DNA of 64,000 bases, taken from Maribellus comscasis. GTDB lineage: Bacteria; Bacteroidota; Bacteroidia; Bacteroidales; Prolixibacteraceae. This document shows positions 19,194 to 28,322 of the stretch, piece by piece. The stretch's first letter is position 1, and each line of letters begins with the position of its first letter. The position numbers and the translations under genes were made by a program. A model generated the notes under the pieces. It had not been told where the DNA came from and made no database searches. It was given only the letters and a program-made list of their open reading frames with translations. Where the stretch lies: positions 6,398,001 through 6,462,000 of the forward strand of contig NZ_CP046401.1 in the NCBI RefSeq assembly GCF_009762775.1, in the 5' to 3' direction.

Positions 19194-20246
19194 ATGAAAC
19201 GAATTAAATTTTATACAATAATAGTTGTAAGTTTTTATTTTGTTGTGTCCTGCACTTCTCAGGAGCAAAAAAAAGCGGAGTTGTTCCTTGATTTGCCAGA
19301 GTATTGTAATACTCCTGATGGTATGACACTTGGGGATGACGGGAACATTTACCTTTCGTGCCCGAATTTTAACAACCCCTTATTTCCGGGGCTGGTCATG
19401 AAAATCAGTCCTCAGAATGAACTTTCGATATTTTATGCTATGCCGGCACACCCTGAAACAAAAATGGCCTGCCCGATGGGGCTTGATTTTGGCCCGGATG
19501 GCAACCTGTACATTGCCGACAATCAGTATTTCTATGATTCTGATCATAAATCGCGCTTAATTAGGATTGTTTTCAAAAACGGCAAACCGGTAAAAAGCGA
19601 AATACTTGTCGAAGGAATGAACCTGGCAAACGCTGTAATCTGGAAAGACAACGACTGTTTTGTAAGTGAAACACGCCTTAATCAGGATGGAGACGAAAGT
19701 ACCAGTGGAATTTACCGCTTTACACTTGAAGAAATGAATCAAGGACCTGTAAAATTAAAACCGGGGAAAGCTGACGGGCATTTAATTGCCGATTTTAAAA
19801 CAGCTTTTACCAACCGCGGTGACTGGGCGGGTGCTGATGGAATGACCATTGATTCGGAGGGCAACCTCTATACCGGTAACTTTGGAAACGGAGTGATGTC
19901 CAAAATAACATTTAATGAAAATGGAACAGTAAAATCAAATAAAATATTTGTTCAGGATAAAAGAATGACCTGCGTAGACGGTATTTTTTATAATGCTGAA
20001 AAAGATGTGATTTACGTCGCTGATTCAGAAAAAAACGCCATCCGTATTGTTTCGATGGACGGAAAAGTCAGCACCTTAAGTGAAAACGGCGATACCAATG
20101 GTTCTGACGGAGGCATGGATCAGCCTTGCGAGATTCTTATCAGGGGAGGTGAAATGATTATCGCTAATTTCGATATGCCATTTCCGGGGTTGAAGAATTC
20201 GGCATTTGATGCTCCTTATACATTGAGTGTAATAAATCTGAAGTAA
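19194..20246 (+). CDS. SMP-30/gluconolactonase-like lipoprotein
   Basis: This 350-residue protein has a lipoprotein signal (FYFVVSC). Its body has the six-bladed calcium-dependent propeller pattern of the SMP-30/gluconolactonase group: DGMTLGDDGNIYLSCP, GLDFGPDGNLYIADNQ, GADGMTIDSEGNLYTGNFG and CVDGIFYNAEKDVIYVADS. Members hydrolyse aldonolactones and related esters. In the periplasm it could open a lactone made by the upstream FAD oxidoreductase or by a dehydrogenase. The stop overlaps the start of the next gene by one base (TAATG), so the two are translationally coupled. The actual substrate is inferred from the fold and the context only. Confidence 0.85.
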   Translation: MKRIKFYTIIVVSFYFVVSCTSQEQKKAELFLDLPEYCNTPDGMTLGDDGNIYLSCPNFNNPLFPGLVMKISPQNELSIFYAMPAHPETKMACPMGLDFGPDGNLYIADNQYFYDSDHKSRLIRIVFKNGKPVKSEILVEGMNLANAVIWKDNDCFVSETRLNQDGDESTSGIYRFTLEEMNQGPVKLKPGKADGHLIADFKTAFTNRGDWAGADGMTIDSEGNLYTGNFGNGVMSKITFNENGTVKSNKIFVQDKRMTCVDGIFYNAEKDVIYVADSEKNAIRIVSMDGKVSTLSENGDTNGSDGGMDQPCEILIRGGEMIIANFDMPFPGLKNSAFDAPYTLSVINLK

Positions 20247-20977
20247 TGGAACAGTCATTAAAGGGGCAGGTGGCTTTGGTAACAGGTGCTTCTTCCGGCT
20301 TTGGTGCCGGTATGGCCAAACAACTGACTAAGAACGGTGTTATCGTTTTCATTATAGCCCGCCGTACCGAAAAACTGGCACTGGTTGCCGATGAAACAGG
20401 AGCTATTCCAATTACTGCCGACATCACGAAGCCGGAAGACTGGGATCTGGTGTTTAAAGAAATCTTAGAAAAAGAAGGAAGACTGGATGTTTTAGTCAAT
20501 AATGCGGGTAACGGTGGGTCAATAGTACAAATTGAAGAACAGACTGATACAGCTATTTTAAATACAATTCAAACAAATCTGACCAGTGTTATTTGGGGCT
20601 GCAAGAGGGCCGCAGCTATTATGAAAAATCAGAAGTCCGGAATCATTATAAATATTTCTTCGGTTTGTGCTGTTAAGGCATGGCCTGACTGGAGTGTCTA
20701 CGGAGCTGCCAAAGCTGGCCTGGAGCAATTTACCCGTCATTTGTATGTGGAACTGCGTCCGTATGGAGTTAAAGCCACAATTCTGCGTCCATCGTGGGGA
20801 ACAACTGAATTTAAGGAAGCCTCACAATTAGAGGCGTTTGATCGGGAAACTGAAAAGAAAGTTATCCAACCAGAAGAAATAGGGAATTTGGTGGTTGATA
20901 TCTGCCGGATACCAGCTCATCTGCTTGTGCCTGAAATCAGCATTTACCCAATGGTGCAAGAAATAAATCCTTATTAA
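20246..20977 (+). CDS. SDR-family NAD(P)-dependent oxidoreductase
   Basis: This 243-residue classical short-chain dehydrogenase has TGASSGFG (13-20) for the dinucleotide, NNAG at about 85-88 and the catalytic Y152-x3-K156 (YGAAK) with serines just before it. It has no signal peptide, so it acts in the cytoplasm. It overlaps the SMP-30-like gene by one base. The ISSVCAVKAWPDWSVYGAAK segment resembles the YdfG/serine 3-dehydrogenase-like branch. It likely interconverts a hydroxyl and a keto group on the sugar or sugar acid handled by this block. It is one of three SDRs here, and the sequences are distinct enough to suggest three different steps. Confidence 0.92.
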   Translation: MEQSLKGQVALVTGASSGFGAGMAKQLTKNGVIVFIIARRTEKLALVADETGAIPITADITKPEDWDLVFKEILEKEGRLDVLVNNAGNGGSIVQIEEQTDTAILNTIQTNLTSVIWGCKRAAAIMKNQKSGIIINISSVCAVKAWPDWSVYGAAKAGLEQFTRHLYVELRPYGVKATILRPSWGTTEFKEASQLEAFDRETEKKVIQPEEIGNLVVDICRIPAHLLVPEISIYPMVQEINPY

Positions 20978-21008
20978 TCAAGAGAAATGGATTTAGAATA
21001 TTTGGATT

Positions 21009-21797
21009 ATGAATTTAAAGATAACATTTCTACTAATCATTTCAATTCTTCAATTTAATGTTATAAATGCACAAAGATTAACGATTGAAGGAGGACCTAT
21101 TTCAAGATATATGGCACATGGTGTAGATGTTGGTTTAGCAGATCAAGAAGCGTTTCAATTAGGGATATATAAACCATTACCTTTCCACCTAAATTTTGTT
21201 ATATGGTCAAGTTTTGCTGTTGATCGAAAATATGACAATCTTGATGAAGTAAATCTTCTTTTGAAATGGAGTAAATCATATTGGGACGATTCACGATTTC
21301 AAATTATTCTCAACTGTTATATTGATTATTGGTTTTACCATGGCATAAAAATGACTGCAGATATAAATGGCAATGCAATTGAAAAGATGATATTGCAGGG
21401 AAATAAAGCCAATTTCGGGTTCTCATTACCCAGTTTAATTAAATTATATGGTAAGCCACTTATAATATCCTACGATTACTTTTATTGGATACCGCTTTTC
21501 GAAAAAACCTTTTCAAAAGGTGGAATACACGAATTTAAACTTGACTATGGCTTACCACTACAATTTGAAACCAAAAGGCAGATATTAAAAATAGGAACAA
21601 GTACCAATTATTCTGAGAAAAATATCCTTCAACCATATTCTGGTTGGACCAACCTTGCTCTCCATATTTCAACCAAAATTATTTCTGAAACGTGGACATT
21701 GTCTCCTTCAATCCATTATCAATGGACATGGAAGAAAAGCATCAACAAGGAAAACGAATTTTGGTTCGGATTTACAATAGGGAAGTCATATAAATAA
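21009..21797 (+). CDS. Predicted outer membrane beta-barrel protein, unknown function
   Basis: This 262-residue protein has a Sec signal peptide (ending NVINAQ). The mature chain alternates polar and aromatic/hydrophobic residues (for example FQIILNCYIDYWFYHG and LALHISTKIISETWTLSPSIHYQW) and ends in a beta-strand, which suggests a small outer membrane barrel. I do not recognise the family. It lies between two SDR genes on the same strand, 31 and 15 bases from its neighbours, so it is probably co-transcribed and might be a channel for the substrate or product. Its wording is more AT-rich than the neighbouring dehydrogenase genes, hinting at a separate origin. Confidence 0.65.
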   Translation: MNLKITFLLIISILQFNVINAQRLTIEGGPISRYMAHGVDVGLADQEAFQLGIYKPLPFHLNFVIWSSFAVDRKYDNLDEVNLLLKWSKSYWDDSRFQIILNCYIDYWFYHGIKMTADINGNAIEKMILQGNKANFGFSLPSLIKLYGKPLIISYDYFYWIPLFEKTFSKGGIHEFKLDYGLPLQFETKRQILKIGTSTNYSEKNILQPYSGWTNLALHISTKIISETWTLSPSIHYQWTWKKSINKENEFWFGFTIGKSYK

Positions 21798-21812
21798 TTA
21801 AATAAAAAAATC

Positions 21813-22583
21813 ATGCAAATTGAATTTAAAAGCAAAGTTGCCTTAGTAACCGGTGCTGCAGGGGCCATTGGAAAAAGTATTGCCAAAGAATTAAAAGAAA
21901 GCGGTGCGAGCGTGTTTATTACCGATTTAAAACACGATGCAGTTCAGGTGGTTGCCTCAGAGCTGGGGTGTAAAGGACAGTCGGCTGATGTAACCAGCGA
22001 AAAACAGGTTAAAGCCGTTGTAACAAAGACGTTGCAGGAATATGGAACCATTGATATTTTAGTGAATGTTGCCGGAATTATTGACACCACTCCGGTGGAG
22101 GATATCACCGAAGCTGCCTGGGACCAGATGTTTGCAGTGAACTGCAAAGGGACCTTCTTTTTCACCAAATATGTTGTCCCGGTATTCAAAGAAAAAAAGA
22201 AAGGAAAAATCATCAACTTTTCATCCAAATCCGGCAAAACCGGCTCTGCTTTAATGAGTCACTACTGCGCTGCCAAAGGAGCTATTATTTCCTTTACTCA
22301 GGCCCTGGCATTTGAACTTGCGTCCTTTCAAATAAATGTTAACTGTCTTTGCCCGGGTATAACCGATAATACGGGAGTTTGGGATACCTGTTCCGAGGGA
22401 TATATCCGCGATATGAACCTGCCGCGTGAGGATGTAGTAAATAAATTCACCGCTAAGATACCATTAGGCCGCCTGGCATCCGTTAAAGACGTAACTTCAG
22501 TAGCTGTTTTCCTGGCATCAGAAGGATCTGATTATATGACGGGCCAGGCAATAAATGTTACCGGTGGACGGGAAATGCATTAA
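21813..22583 (+). CDS. SDR-family NAD(P)-dependent oxidoreductase
   Basis: This 256-residue classical SDR has TGAAGAIG (13-20), a VAG-type motif (NVAG, about 85-88), catalytic Y151 and K155 (YCAAK) and the C-terminal PLGRLASVKDVTSVAVFLAS...GQAINVTGG of the FabG-like group. It is cytoplasmic. Such enzymes in sugar loci oxidise sugars, sugar alcohols or 2-keto-3-deoxy acids. It is followed 18 bases later by the DeoC-type aldolase gene. Which carbon it acts on cannot be told from sequence. Confidence 0.92.
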   Translation: MQIEFKSKVALVTGAAGAIGKSIAKELKESGASVFITDLKHDAVQVVASELGCKGQSADVTSEKQVKAVVTKTLQEYGTIDILVNVAGIIDTTPVEDITEAAWDQMFAVNCKGTFFFTKYVVPVFKEKKKGKIINFSSKSGKTGSALMSHYCAAKGAIISFTQALAFELASFQINVNCLCPGITDNTGVWDTCSEGYIRDMNLPREDVVNKFTAKIPLGRLASVKDVTSVAVFLASEGSDYMTGQAINVTGGREMH

Positions 22584-22601
22584 TTTAAAAAGAAGAAAAT
22601 T

Positions 22602-23282
22602 ATGTATACAAAAGAACAAGTTGCTAAGACAATAGATCATGCTGTACTGAAACCTGAATTTACGGATTCAGATATTAGAGAACATGCAGAAATGTGCAAG
22701 GATTACGGAGTTTACAGCATGTGTGTTCGCCCCTGCGATGTAAAATATGCAAAAGAGTTATTGGCCGGAAGTGATGTTAAAGTCTCTTGTGTGCTGAGTT
22801 TTCCCCATGGAGCTGATACTTCCGGTGTAAAAGCCTTTCAGGCAGCTCAGGCCATAAAAGAAGGTGTGGATGAAATTGACATGGTTATGAATATCGGTAA
22901 ATTTTTGTCGGGAGATTATGACTATGTTTTGAATGATATAAAAGCAGTGGTTGAAACAGCTCACAAAAAAGGTGTACTGGTGAAAGTGATACAGGAAAGC
23001 GGTTATCTTACCCTGGAACAGGTAGCCAAGGCATGTGAGTTATCTTACGAGGCAGGAGCGGATTTTGTAAAAACTTCAACCGGATTTGGAGCAGGTTCAG
23101 CCACCCCTGAAATCATTGATGTAATGATAAAAACAGTGGGTGATAAAATGAAAATTAAACCTTCAGGCGGGATTCGCAGTTGGGATACCGCAGTCGGTTA
23201 CCTGGATCAGGGAGCCGATCGTTTGGGGGTTGGTTCTACAAAAGCTGTTTTGGAAGGAAGTGTTGCAAACGGTAATTATTAA
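22602..23282 (+). CDS. deoC: DeoC/deoxyribose-phosphate aldolase-family enzyme
   Basis: This 226-residue class I aldolase has IDHAVLKPEFTDSDI at the N-terminus and GVDEIDMVMNIG for the catalytic Asp region. VLVKVIQESG carries the conserved K128, and ADFVKTSTGFG contains K157, the Schiff-base lysine. The phosphate loop is KPSGGIRSW. Canonical DeoC cleaves 2-deoxyribose 5-phosphate to acetaldehyde and glyceraldehyde 3-phosphate. Here it is embedded in a sugar-oxidation block with a LyxK-like kinase rather than with nucleoside genes. It may therefore cleave a different deoxy-sugar phosphate. The family is certain and the substrate is not. Length is normal. Confidence 0.93.
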   Translation: MYTKEQVAKTIDHAVLKPEFTDSDIREHAEMCKDYGVYSMCVRPCDVKYAKELLAGSDVKVSCVLSFPHGADTSGVKAFQAAQAIKEGVDEIDMVMNIGKFLSGDYDYVLNDIKAVVETAHKKGVLVKVIQESGYLTLEQVAKACELSYEAGADFVKTSTGFGAGSATPEIIDVMIKTVGDKMKIKPSGGIRSWDTAVGYLDQGADRLGVGSTKAVLEGSVANGNY

Positions 23283-23288
23283 ATCAGT

Positions 23289-24326
23289 ATGAAAGCAGTT
23301 AGGTTCTATGCTCCCGGAGATGTGCGGGTTGAAGAAATTCCTGTGCCGGATTGTAACCCGGGAGAAATACGTGTTAAAGTAGATGCCTGTGCCGTTTGTG
23401 GATCCGATTTTAAAACTTTTCGGGTTGGAAATCCCAGAATGAAGCCTCCGATAACGATGGGTCATGAGTTTACGGGGATTATTGAGGGAATCCCTGAACC
23501 GATTTCCGGCTTTGAAAAAGGAGACCGTATTGTAATGGCCACCAGTATTAGTTGCGGGGAATGTCTGTATTGTAAAAAAGGCCTGACCAATTTGTGCATA
23601 AACCTTGCCCCAATGGGATTTGCATATAACGGGGGTATGGCAGAATATGTAACCATACCGCAAAAAGCCATCGCCAACGGGCATTTAATAAAAGTGCCCG
23701 AAGGAATTAAGGCGGAGCATGCTGCACTTGCCGAACCACTAAGCTGTGCTGTGAATTCGGTCTTTCAGAGTAAAATCCGTACAGGTGATTTTGTACTGAT
23801 CTTGGGGGGTGGGCCGATGGCCATACTCAATGCTTTGGCTGCCCGGGAATCCGGTGCGTCAAAGATTTTTATGACAGAATTATCTGCACCACGGATAAAT
23901 CAGGCCCGCTTGTTTGATATCGACCGAATAATTGACCCCTCCAAAGAAAATTTAAAGGAAATAATACTGGAGGAAACGGGGGGCTATGGTGCCGACGTGG
24001 TAATTGTGGCAGCTCCTGCTGCTGCTCCCCAGGAGGAATCACTGGGTCTTGTAAGGAAACAGGGGACAGTATGTTTGTTTGCCTCGCTTCCTAAAGGGAA
24101 AAGCAGTTTAAATATCGATAGCCGGTTAATCCATTACAATGAAATCCATCTTACCGGTAGCAGTGACTCAACTGCTGAACATGTAAAGCGTGCAGTTGAG
24201 ATGCTTTCATCTCCCGGATTTCCTGCCGAAAAGTTGGTTACGCACATAATGGGGCTTGGAAATATAAACGATGCATTTGAGCTGATGGAGAAAGGTGAAA
24301 CATTGAGGGTTGTGTTAAAGCCATAA
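23289..24326 (+). CDS. Zinc-dependent medium-chain alcohol/polyol dehydrogenase
   Basis: This 345-residue MDR protein has catalytic-zinc ligands C37 (ACAVCGSD) and H59-E60 (MGHEF). Structural-zinc cysteines are at 89, 92, 95 and 103 (CGECLYCKKG). A Rossmann fold has a Gly-rich loop (LILGGGPMA). It resembles sorbitol/threonine dehydrogenase-type enzymes that oxidise a secondary alcohol of a polyol or sugar with NAD(P). The gene starts 6 bases after the aldolase stop and is followed 24 bases later by an SDR, so it belongs to the same operon. Substrate is unknown. Confidence 0.93.
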   Translation: MKAVRFYAPGDVRVEEIPVPDCNPGEIRVKVDACAVCGSDFKTFRVGNPRMKPPITMGHEFTGIIEGIPEPISGFEKGDRIVMATSISCGECLYCKKGLTNLCINLAPMGFAYNGGMAEYVTIPQKAIANGHLIKVPEGIKAEHAALAEPLSCAVNSVFQSKIRTGDFVLILGGGPMAILNALAARESGASKIFMTELSAPRINQARLFDIDRIIDPSKENLKEIILEETGGYGADVVIVAAPAAAPQEESLGLVRKQGTVCLFASLPKGKSSLNIDSRLIHYNEIHLTGSSDSTAEHVKRAVEMLSSPGFPAEKLVTHIMGLGNINDAFELMEKGETLRVVLKP

Positions 24327-24350
24327 ATTTTAAATGAACAGAAATAAATT

Positions 24351-25112
24351 ATGGAACTGAATTTAAAAGATAAAGTTGTGTTGGTGACCGGGGGGAGCAG
24401 GGGCATAGGCAAAGCCATTTGCCTGGCATTTGCGGAAGAAGGGGCAAAAGTAGTTGTAAACTATGTGCGAAACCGGGAGTTAGCGGAAAAGACAGTAGCA
24501 GAAATAAAACAAAAATACCGGGCAGGTACCATTGCAGTTAAGGCAGACATGTCTTGTGAACAGGAGGTTCTGGATATGATAGTAAAGGCTGAAAAGGAAC
24601 TTGGTGCGATTGATATCCTTATCAATAATGCAGCTTATTGCCCGTCAGGTCCGATAGCATCCTATACCTCGGAAGAGTGGGATAAAACATTTGCCATCAA
24701 TATAAGGGGAACATTCCTGTCCAGTCGTGAATTGATAAAAAAATGGCAGTCCAAAAACCGTAAAGGGGCCATTGTAAATATTGCCTCCCAGGCTGCCTTT
24801 CGGGGTTCAACAACCGGGCATTTGCCTTACGACAGCAGCAAAGGTGCCATGGTTTCATTTACCATTGGTCTTGCACGGGAAGTTGCAAAACAGGGGATAA
24901 GGGTAAACGCAGTTGCTCCGGGTTTGGTTCGTACCGAAATGGTGGCTGAAACCTGGGAAAAGAAAAAAGAAAAGTACCTGGAACGAATACCGCTCTACCG
25001 AATTGCCGAACCGGAAGAAATTGCCCGGATAGCTGTTTTCCTGGCATCGGATGCAGCCAGTTATATCACCGGTGCAACCATTGATGCCAGTGGTGGAATG
25101 ATGATGCGTTAA
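24351..25112 (+). CDS. SDR-family NAD(P)-dependent oxidoreductase
   Basis: This 253-residue classical SDR of FabG-like type has TGGSRGIG (13-20), INNAAY at about 91, catalytic Y160 and K164 (YDSSK) and a C-terminal PEEIARIAVFLASDAASYITGATIDASGG. It is the third SDR in the block and the last dehydrogenase before the kinase. In place of the usual NNAG it reads NNAA, a mild variant found in some family members. It is cytoplasmic and likely acts on the same carbon skeleton as the neighbouring enzymes. Confidence 0.92.
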   Translation: MELNLKDKVVLVTGGSRGIGKAICLAFAEEGAKVVVNYVRNRELAEKTVAEIKQKYRAGTIAVKADMSCEQEVLDMIVKAEKELGAIDILINNAAYCPSGPIASYTSEEWDKTFAINIRGTFLSSRELIKKWQSKNRKGAIVNIASQAAFRGSTTGHLPYDSSKGAMVSFTIGLAREVAKQGIRVNAVAPGLVRTEMVAETWEKKKEKYLERIPLYRIAEPEEIARIAVFLASDAASYITGATIDASGGMMMR

Positions 25113-25131
25113 CCCCAATGATTTTTATGTT

Positions 25132-25236
25132 ATGAAACTCAATTCTAACTATACCCGGCTTTGGCTGGTGATGTTTCTTCGGTATTTACAGGTATTTTTT
25201 AGTTTTCTGTTCAAATTACAAAAAGGAATTTTATGA
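25132..25236 (+). CDS. Possible 34-residue hydrophobic peptide overlapping the kinase start
   Basis: A short frame with ATG at 25132 encodes 34 residues with a hydrophobic centre (LWLVMFLRYLQVFFSFLF). It ends in a TGA that overlaps the kinase ATG (ATGA at 25233-25236). The overlap would couple kinase translation to it. It could be a leader peptide, a tiny membrane protein or chance. There is no recognisable family, so support is weak. Confidence 0.25.
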   Translation: MKLNSNYTRLWLVMFLRYLQVFFSFLFKLQKGIL

Positions 25237-26720
25237 AAGAATATCTGTTGGGGATTGATAACGGAGGAACTGTCACAAAAGCTGCACTGTTTGATACCGT
25301 AGGACTTGAAGTGGCAGTGGTATCCAGAAAAGTAGAAATCATACAGTTGTTTCCTGGATGGAACGAACGTGATGCTGAAAAAATGTGGAAAGATACCTGT
25401 GAAATTATCAGAGAAGTACTAAGCCTTTCAGGAATAAAACAAGAGCAGATACTCGGGGTCGCCTGCACAGGACATGGGAATGGACTATACCTCGTCGACA
25501 GTAATGGAGTACCGGTACGTAATGCCATTAATTCAACCGATACCAGATCACAAGAATACGTTGATAACTGGAAAAAATCAGGTATTGATAAATTGGTTTT
25601 ACCTCACACAACACAAAGCTTATGGCCCGGGCAACCAAATGCTATTCTGGCATGGCTTAAAGAACATGAACCGGAATCGTTAAATAAGGCAAAATTTGTA
25701 TTGATGGCGAAAGATTTTATCCGGATGAAGTTGACGGGAGAATTTTTTGCAGAAATAACTGACATGTCCGGGACAAGCCTGATGAGCGTTGGTAAAGGGA
25801 GTTATGACAACCATATACTGAAATTATTTGGACTGGAGGAATTGGAAGATATGTTGCCCCCCTTAATTGGTTCATCCGGGCTGGCGGGAAATATTACGCA
25901 AAAAGCAGCAGTTCAAACCGGGTTAAAAGCTGGCACTCCTGTGGCAGGAGGAATGTTTGATATTGACGCATGCGCACTGGCATCAGGTATTGCAGATGAA
26001 AGCCAGATGTCGCTGGTGGCAGGTACCTGGGGGAACAACCAGTATATTGCCAAAAAGCCGCTTGTCGATAAAGATTTGTTTATGTCCAGTATATATGCTA
26101 TCCCCGGATGGTACCTGATGCTGGAAGGCAGCCCTACATCGGCAGGGAATCTTGACTGGTTTATAGACACTTTTCTTCAGGACGAGAAAAAACAACAGGG
26201 TGGCCGGTTTTTTGAATGGTTAAACCAACAGGTGCATTCTGTTTCACTGGAATCATCTGATATTATCTTTTTACCTTTTCTTTATGGCAATAATACGGGG
26301 AAAAATATACCGGCAACTTTTTACGGACTGGAAGGCAGGCACAACCGTGCCCATTTGATCAGGGCAGTTTACGAAGGAGTTGTATTTTCGCATAAAACAC
26401 ACATCGAACGGTTACTGAATTTTCGTAACCCGCCGGATGTTATCCGTTGTACCGGAGGCGCTTCTCAAAGCAATGTGTGGATGCAAATGTTTGCCGACGC
26501 GATTGGCATCCCGGTTGAAATCCCGAAGGGAATACAATTAGGTGCATTAGGTGCTGCAATGGCGGCTGCGGTTTGTTGCGGAATTTTTAAAAATTTTAAT
26601 GAAGGAATTCAAAATATGGTCAGAATAGAGCACACTTATGCTCCCAATATGGTAATCCACAAAAATTACCAGGAAAAATTTTATGTTTATAAAAATATAA
26701 TTCGTAGTTTTTCGCTTTGA
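25233..26720 (+). CDS. FGGY-family carbohydrate kinase, L-xylulose kinase (LyxK)-like
   Basis: This 495-residue kinase has the N-terminal phosphate motif GIDNGGTVTKAALFD. The C-terminal ATPase segment has TGGASQSNVWMQMFAD, and GGMFDID holds the candidate catalytic Asp. Long stretches resemble E. coli LyxK as I remember it: LWPGQPNAILAWLKEHEPE, EGSPTSAGNLDWF, and FLPFLYGNN followed by EGVVFSHKTHIERL. LyxK phosphorylates L-xylulose and some other ketoses. Together with the dehydrogenases and the DeoC-type aldolase it suggests isomer or ketose formation by redox, phosphorylation, then aldol cleavage. L-fuculose or a related 6-deoxy-ketose is another possible substrate given the fucosidase upstream. 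The cofactor, ATP, follows from the family. Confidence 0.9.
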   Translation: MKEYLLGIDNGGTVTKAALFDTVGLEVAVVSRKVEIIQLFPGWNERDAEKMWKDTCEIIREVLSLSGIKQEQILGVACTGHGNGLYLVDSNGVPVRNAINSTDTRSQEYVDNWKKSGIDKLVLPHTTQSLWPGQPNAILAWLKEHEPESLNKAKFVLMAKDFIRMKLTGEFFAEITDMSGTSLMSVGKGSYDNHILKLFGLEELEDMLPPLIGSSGLAGNITQKAAVQTGLKAGTPVAGGMFDIDACALASGIADESQMSLVAGTWGNNQYIAKKPLVDKDLFMSSIYAIPGWYLMLEGSPTSAGNLDWFIDTFLQDEKKQQGGRFFEWLNQQVHSVSLESSDIIFLPFLYGNNTGKNIPATFYGLEGRHNRAHLIRAVYEGVVFSHKTHIERLLNFRNPPDVIRCTGGASQSNVWMQMFADAIGIPVEIPKGIQLGALGAAMAAAVCCGIFKNFNEGIQNMVRIEHTYAPNMVIHKNYQEKFYVYKNIIRSFSL

Positions 26721-26756
26721 AAAAAAACAATTTGCTAACATAAAGAACCCGGAAAG

Positions 26757-28322
26757 ATGAAATATGTAAATTTTTTGTTGTTGATAATTTTTATCACAGG
26801 TTGTACCCAGCTGGATAACACGGTAGCGGAAAAGTCTGTTCATCCTAATATTATATACATTTTAGCCGATGATTTGGGATATGGTGATGTTTCCTGTTTA
26901 AATGAGAATTCGAAATTGTGTACGCCGGCAATTGATAAACTTGCAAACGAGGGAGTTTTGTTTACTGATGCCCATACCAGCTCTGCAGTTTGTACACCAA
27001 CCCGCTACGGTATTTTAACCGGAAGATACAATTGGAGGTCTACACTAAAAAGAAGTGTTTTGTCGGGCTATTCAAAAGCATTGATAGCCGCAGACAGATT
27101 AACCGTGGAAGAATTGCTGCAAAAAAATAATTACCATACAGCGTTTATTGGGAAGTGGCACTTGGGCTGGGACTGGAATATCATAAAGTCTGAAGATTGG
27201 CAATCAGGGCCACTTGGTTCAGGGAAAGATCCTGAAGTTGACTTTGGCAAGGCCATTAAAAACGGACCCAATGAGAGGGGATTTAGTTACTCTTACGGTT
27301 TTTCCGGTTCGTTAGATATGCCACCCTATGTTTACGTGGAAAATGGTATGCCTACTTCAATTCCCACTGATACAACTGTTTGCGTTGATGACAAAGGCTT
27401 CTGGAGAAAAGGATTAACCGGCTCCGATTTTAAACATGCTGAGGTTTTGCCCCACCTCACCGATAAGTCTGTTCAATATATTAATGAACGGGCACAAGCC
27501 AATCAACCATTCTTTTTATATTTTGCTCTACCTGCACCACATACGCCAATACTTCCTTCATCTGAATTTTTAGGTAAAAGTAATACGAACTTTTACGGCG
27601 ATTTTGTTTTACAGGTTGATGATGTTGTCAGAAGAATTACCGAGGCGGTTAACAAAAGCGGAATCAGCAACAATACCGTTATAATGTTTACATCCGATAA
27701 CGGTTGTTCTCCCAAAGCAAATTTTGCAGAACTTAAGAACGTTGGTCACAATCCAAGTTATGTATTCAGAGGTCATAAGGCCGATATTTATGAGGGCGGC
27801 CATCGTGTGCCATTTATAGTAAAATGGCCGCAAAAAGTAAAGCCCGGCCGCAAATCAGATGAGATAATCTGTACCACCGATTTAATGGCTACTGTTGCCG
27901 ATATAGTGGATTTTACTTTGCCTGAAAATGCCGCTGAAGACAGTTACAGTTTTTTGCCCGTTTTAACCGGCGAAAATTATAAAAGCCCAATCCGGGAGGC
28001 CATTGTAAATCACTCTATTGATGGAAGGTTTGCCATAAGAAAAGGAGACTGGAAACTGGTTCTTTGGCCCGGTTCCGGAGGCTGGAGCTTTCCAAGAACA
28101 GAAAAAGAACTGAACGGATTGCCGGACTACCAGTTGTTTAATTTGAAGGAAGATCCTTCAGAGAAAACAAATCTGGTAAATGAATATCCGGATAAGGTAA
28201 ATGAATTAAGAGCTTTATTAACCGCTTACATTGTTCGGGGAAGAAGTACGAGCGGTAGTCCACAGGAAAATGACAAAGTCGATAACTGGCCACAAATAGA
28301 CTGGATCTCGAATGAGCATTAA
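26757..28322 (+). CDS. Formylglycine-dependent sulfatase, lipoprotein (family S1)
   Basis: This 521-residue protein has a lipoprotein signal (IIFITGC). IIYILADDLGYGD supplies the metal-binding aspartates (D38, D39), and SAVCTPTRYGILTGRY contains the C-x-P-x-R formylglycine site with C79. GKWHLG and VIMFTSDNG are further active-site segments (metal-binding D/N). It removes sulfate esters from a glycan in the envelope and needs an anaerobic or aerobic sulfatase-maturing enzyme encoded elsewhere. It closes the catabolic block, 36 bases after the kinase. Together with the GH29 enzyme it points to a sulfated fucose-containing or similar algal or host glycan. Exact regiospecificity is unknown. Confidence 0.95.
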   Translation: MKYVNFLLLIIFITGCTQLDNTVAEKSVHPNIIYILADDLGYGDVSCLNENSKLCTPAIDKLANEGVLFTDAHTSSAVCTPTRYGILTGRYNWRSTLKRSVLSGYSKALIAADRLTVEELLQKNNYHTAFIGKWHLGWDWNIIKSEDWQSGPLGSGKDPEVDFGKAIKNGPNERGFSYSYGFSGSLDMPPYVYVENGMPTSIPTDTTVCVDDKGFWRKGLTGSDFKHAEVLPHLTDKSVQYINERAQANQPFFLYFALPAPHTPILPSSEFLGKSNTNFYGDFVLQVDDVVRRITEAVNKSGISNNTVIMFTSDNGCSPKANFAELKNVGHNPSYVFRGHKADIYEGGHRVPFIVKWPQKVKPGRKSDEIICTTDLMATVADIVDFTLPENAAEDSYSFLPVLTGENYKSPIREAIVNHSIDGRFAIRKGDWKLVLWPGSGGWSFPRTEKELNGLPDYQLFNLKEDPSEKTNLVNEYPDKVNELRALLTAYIVRGRSTSGSPQENDKVDNWPQIDWISNEH

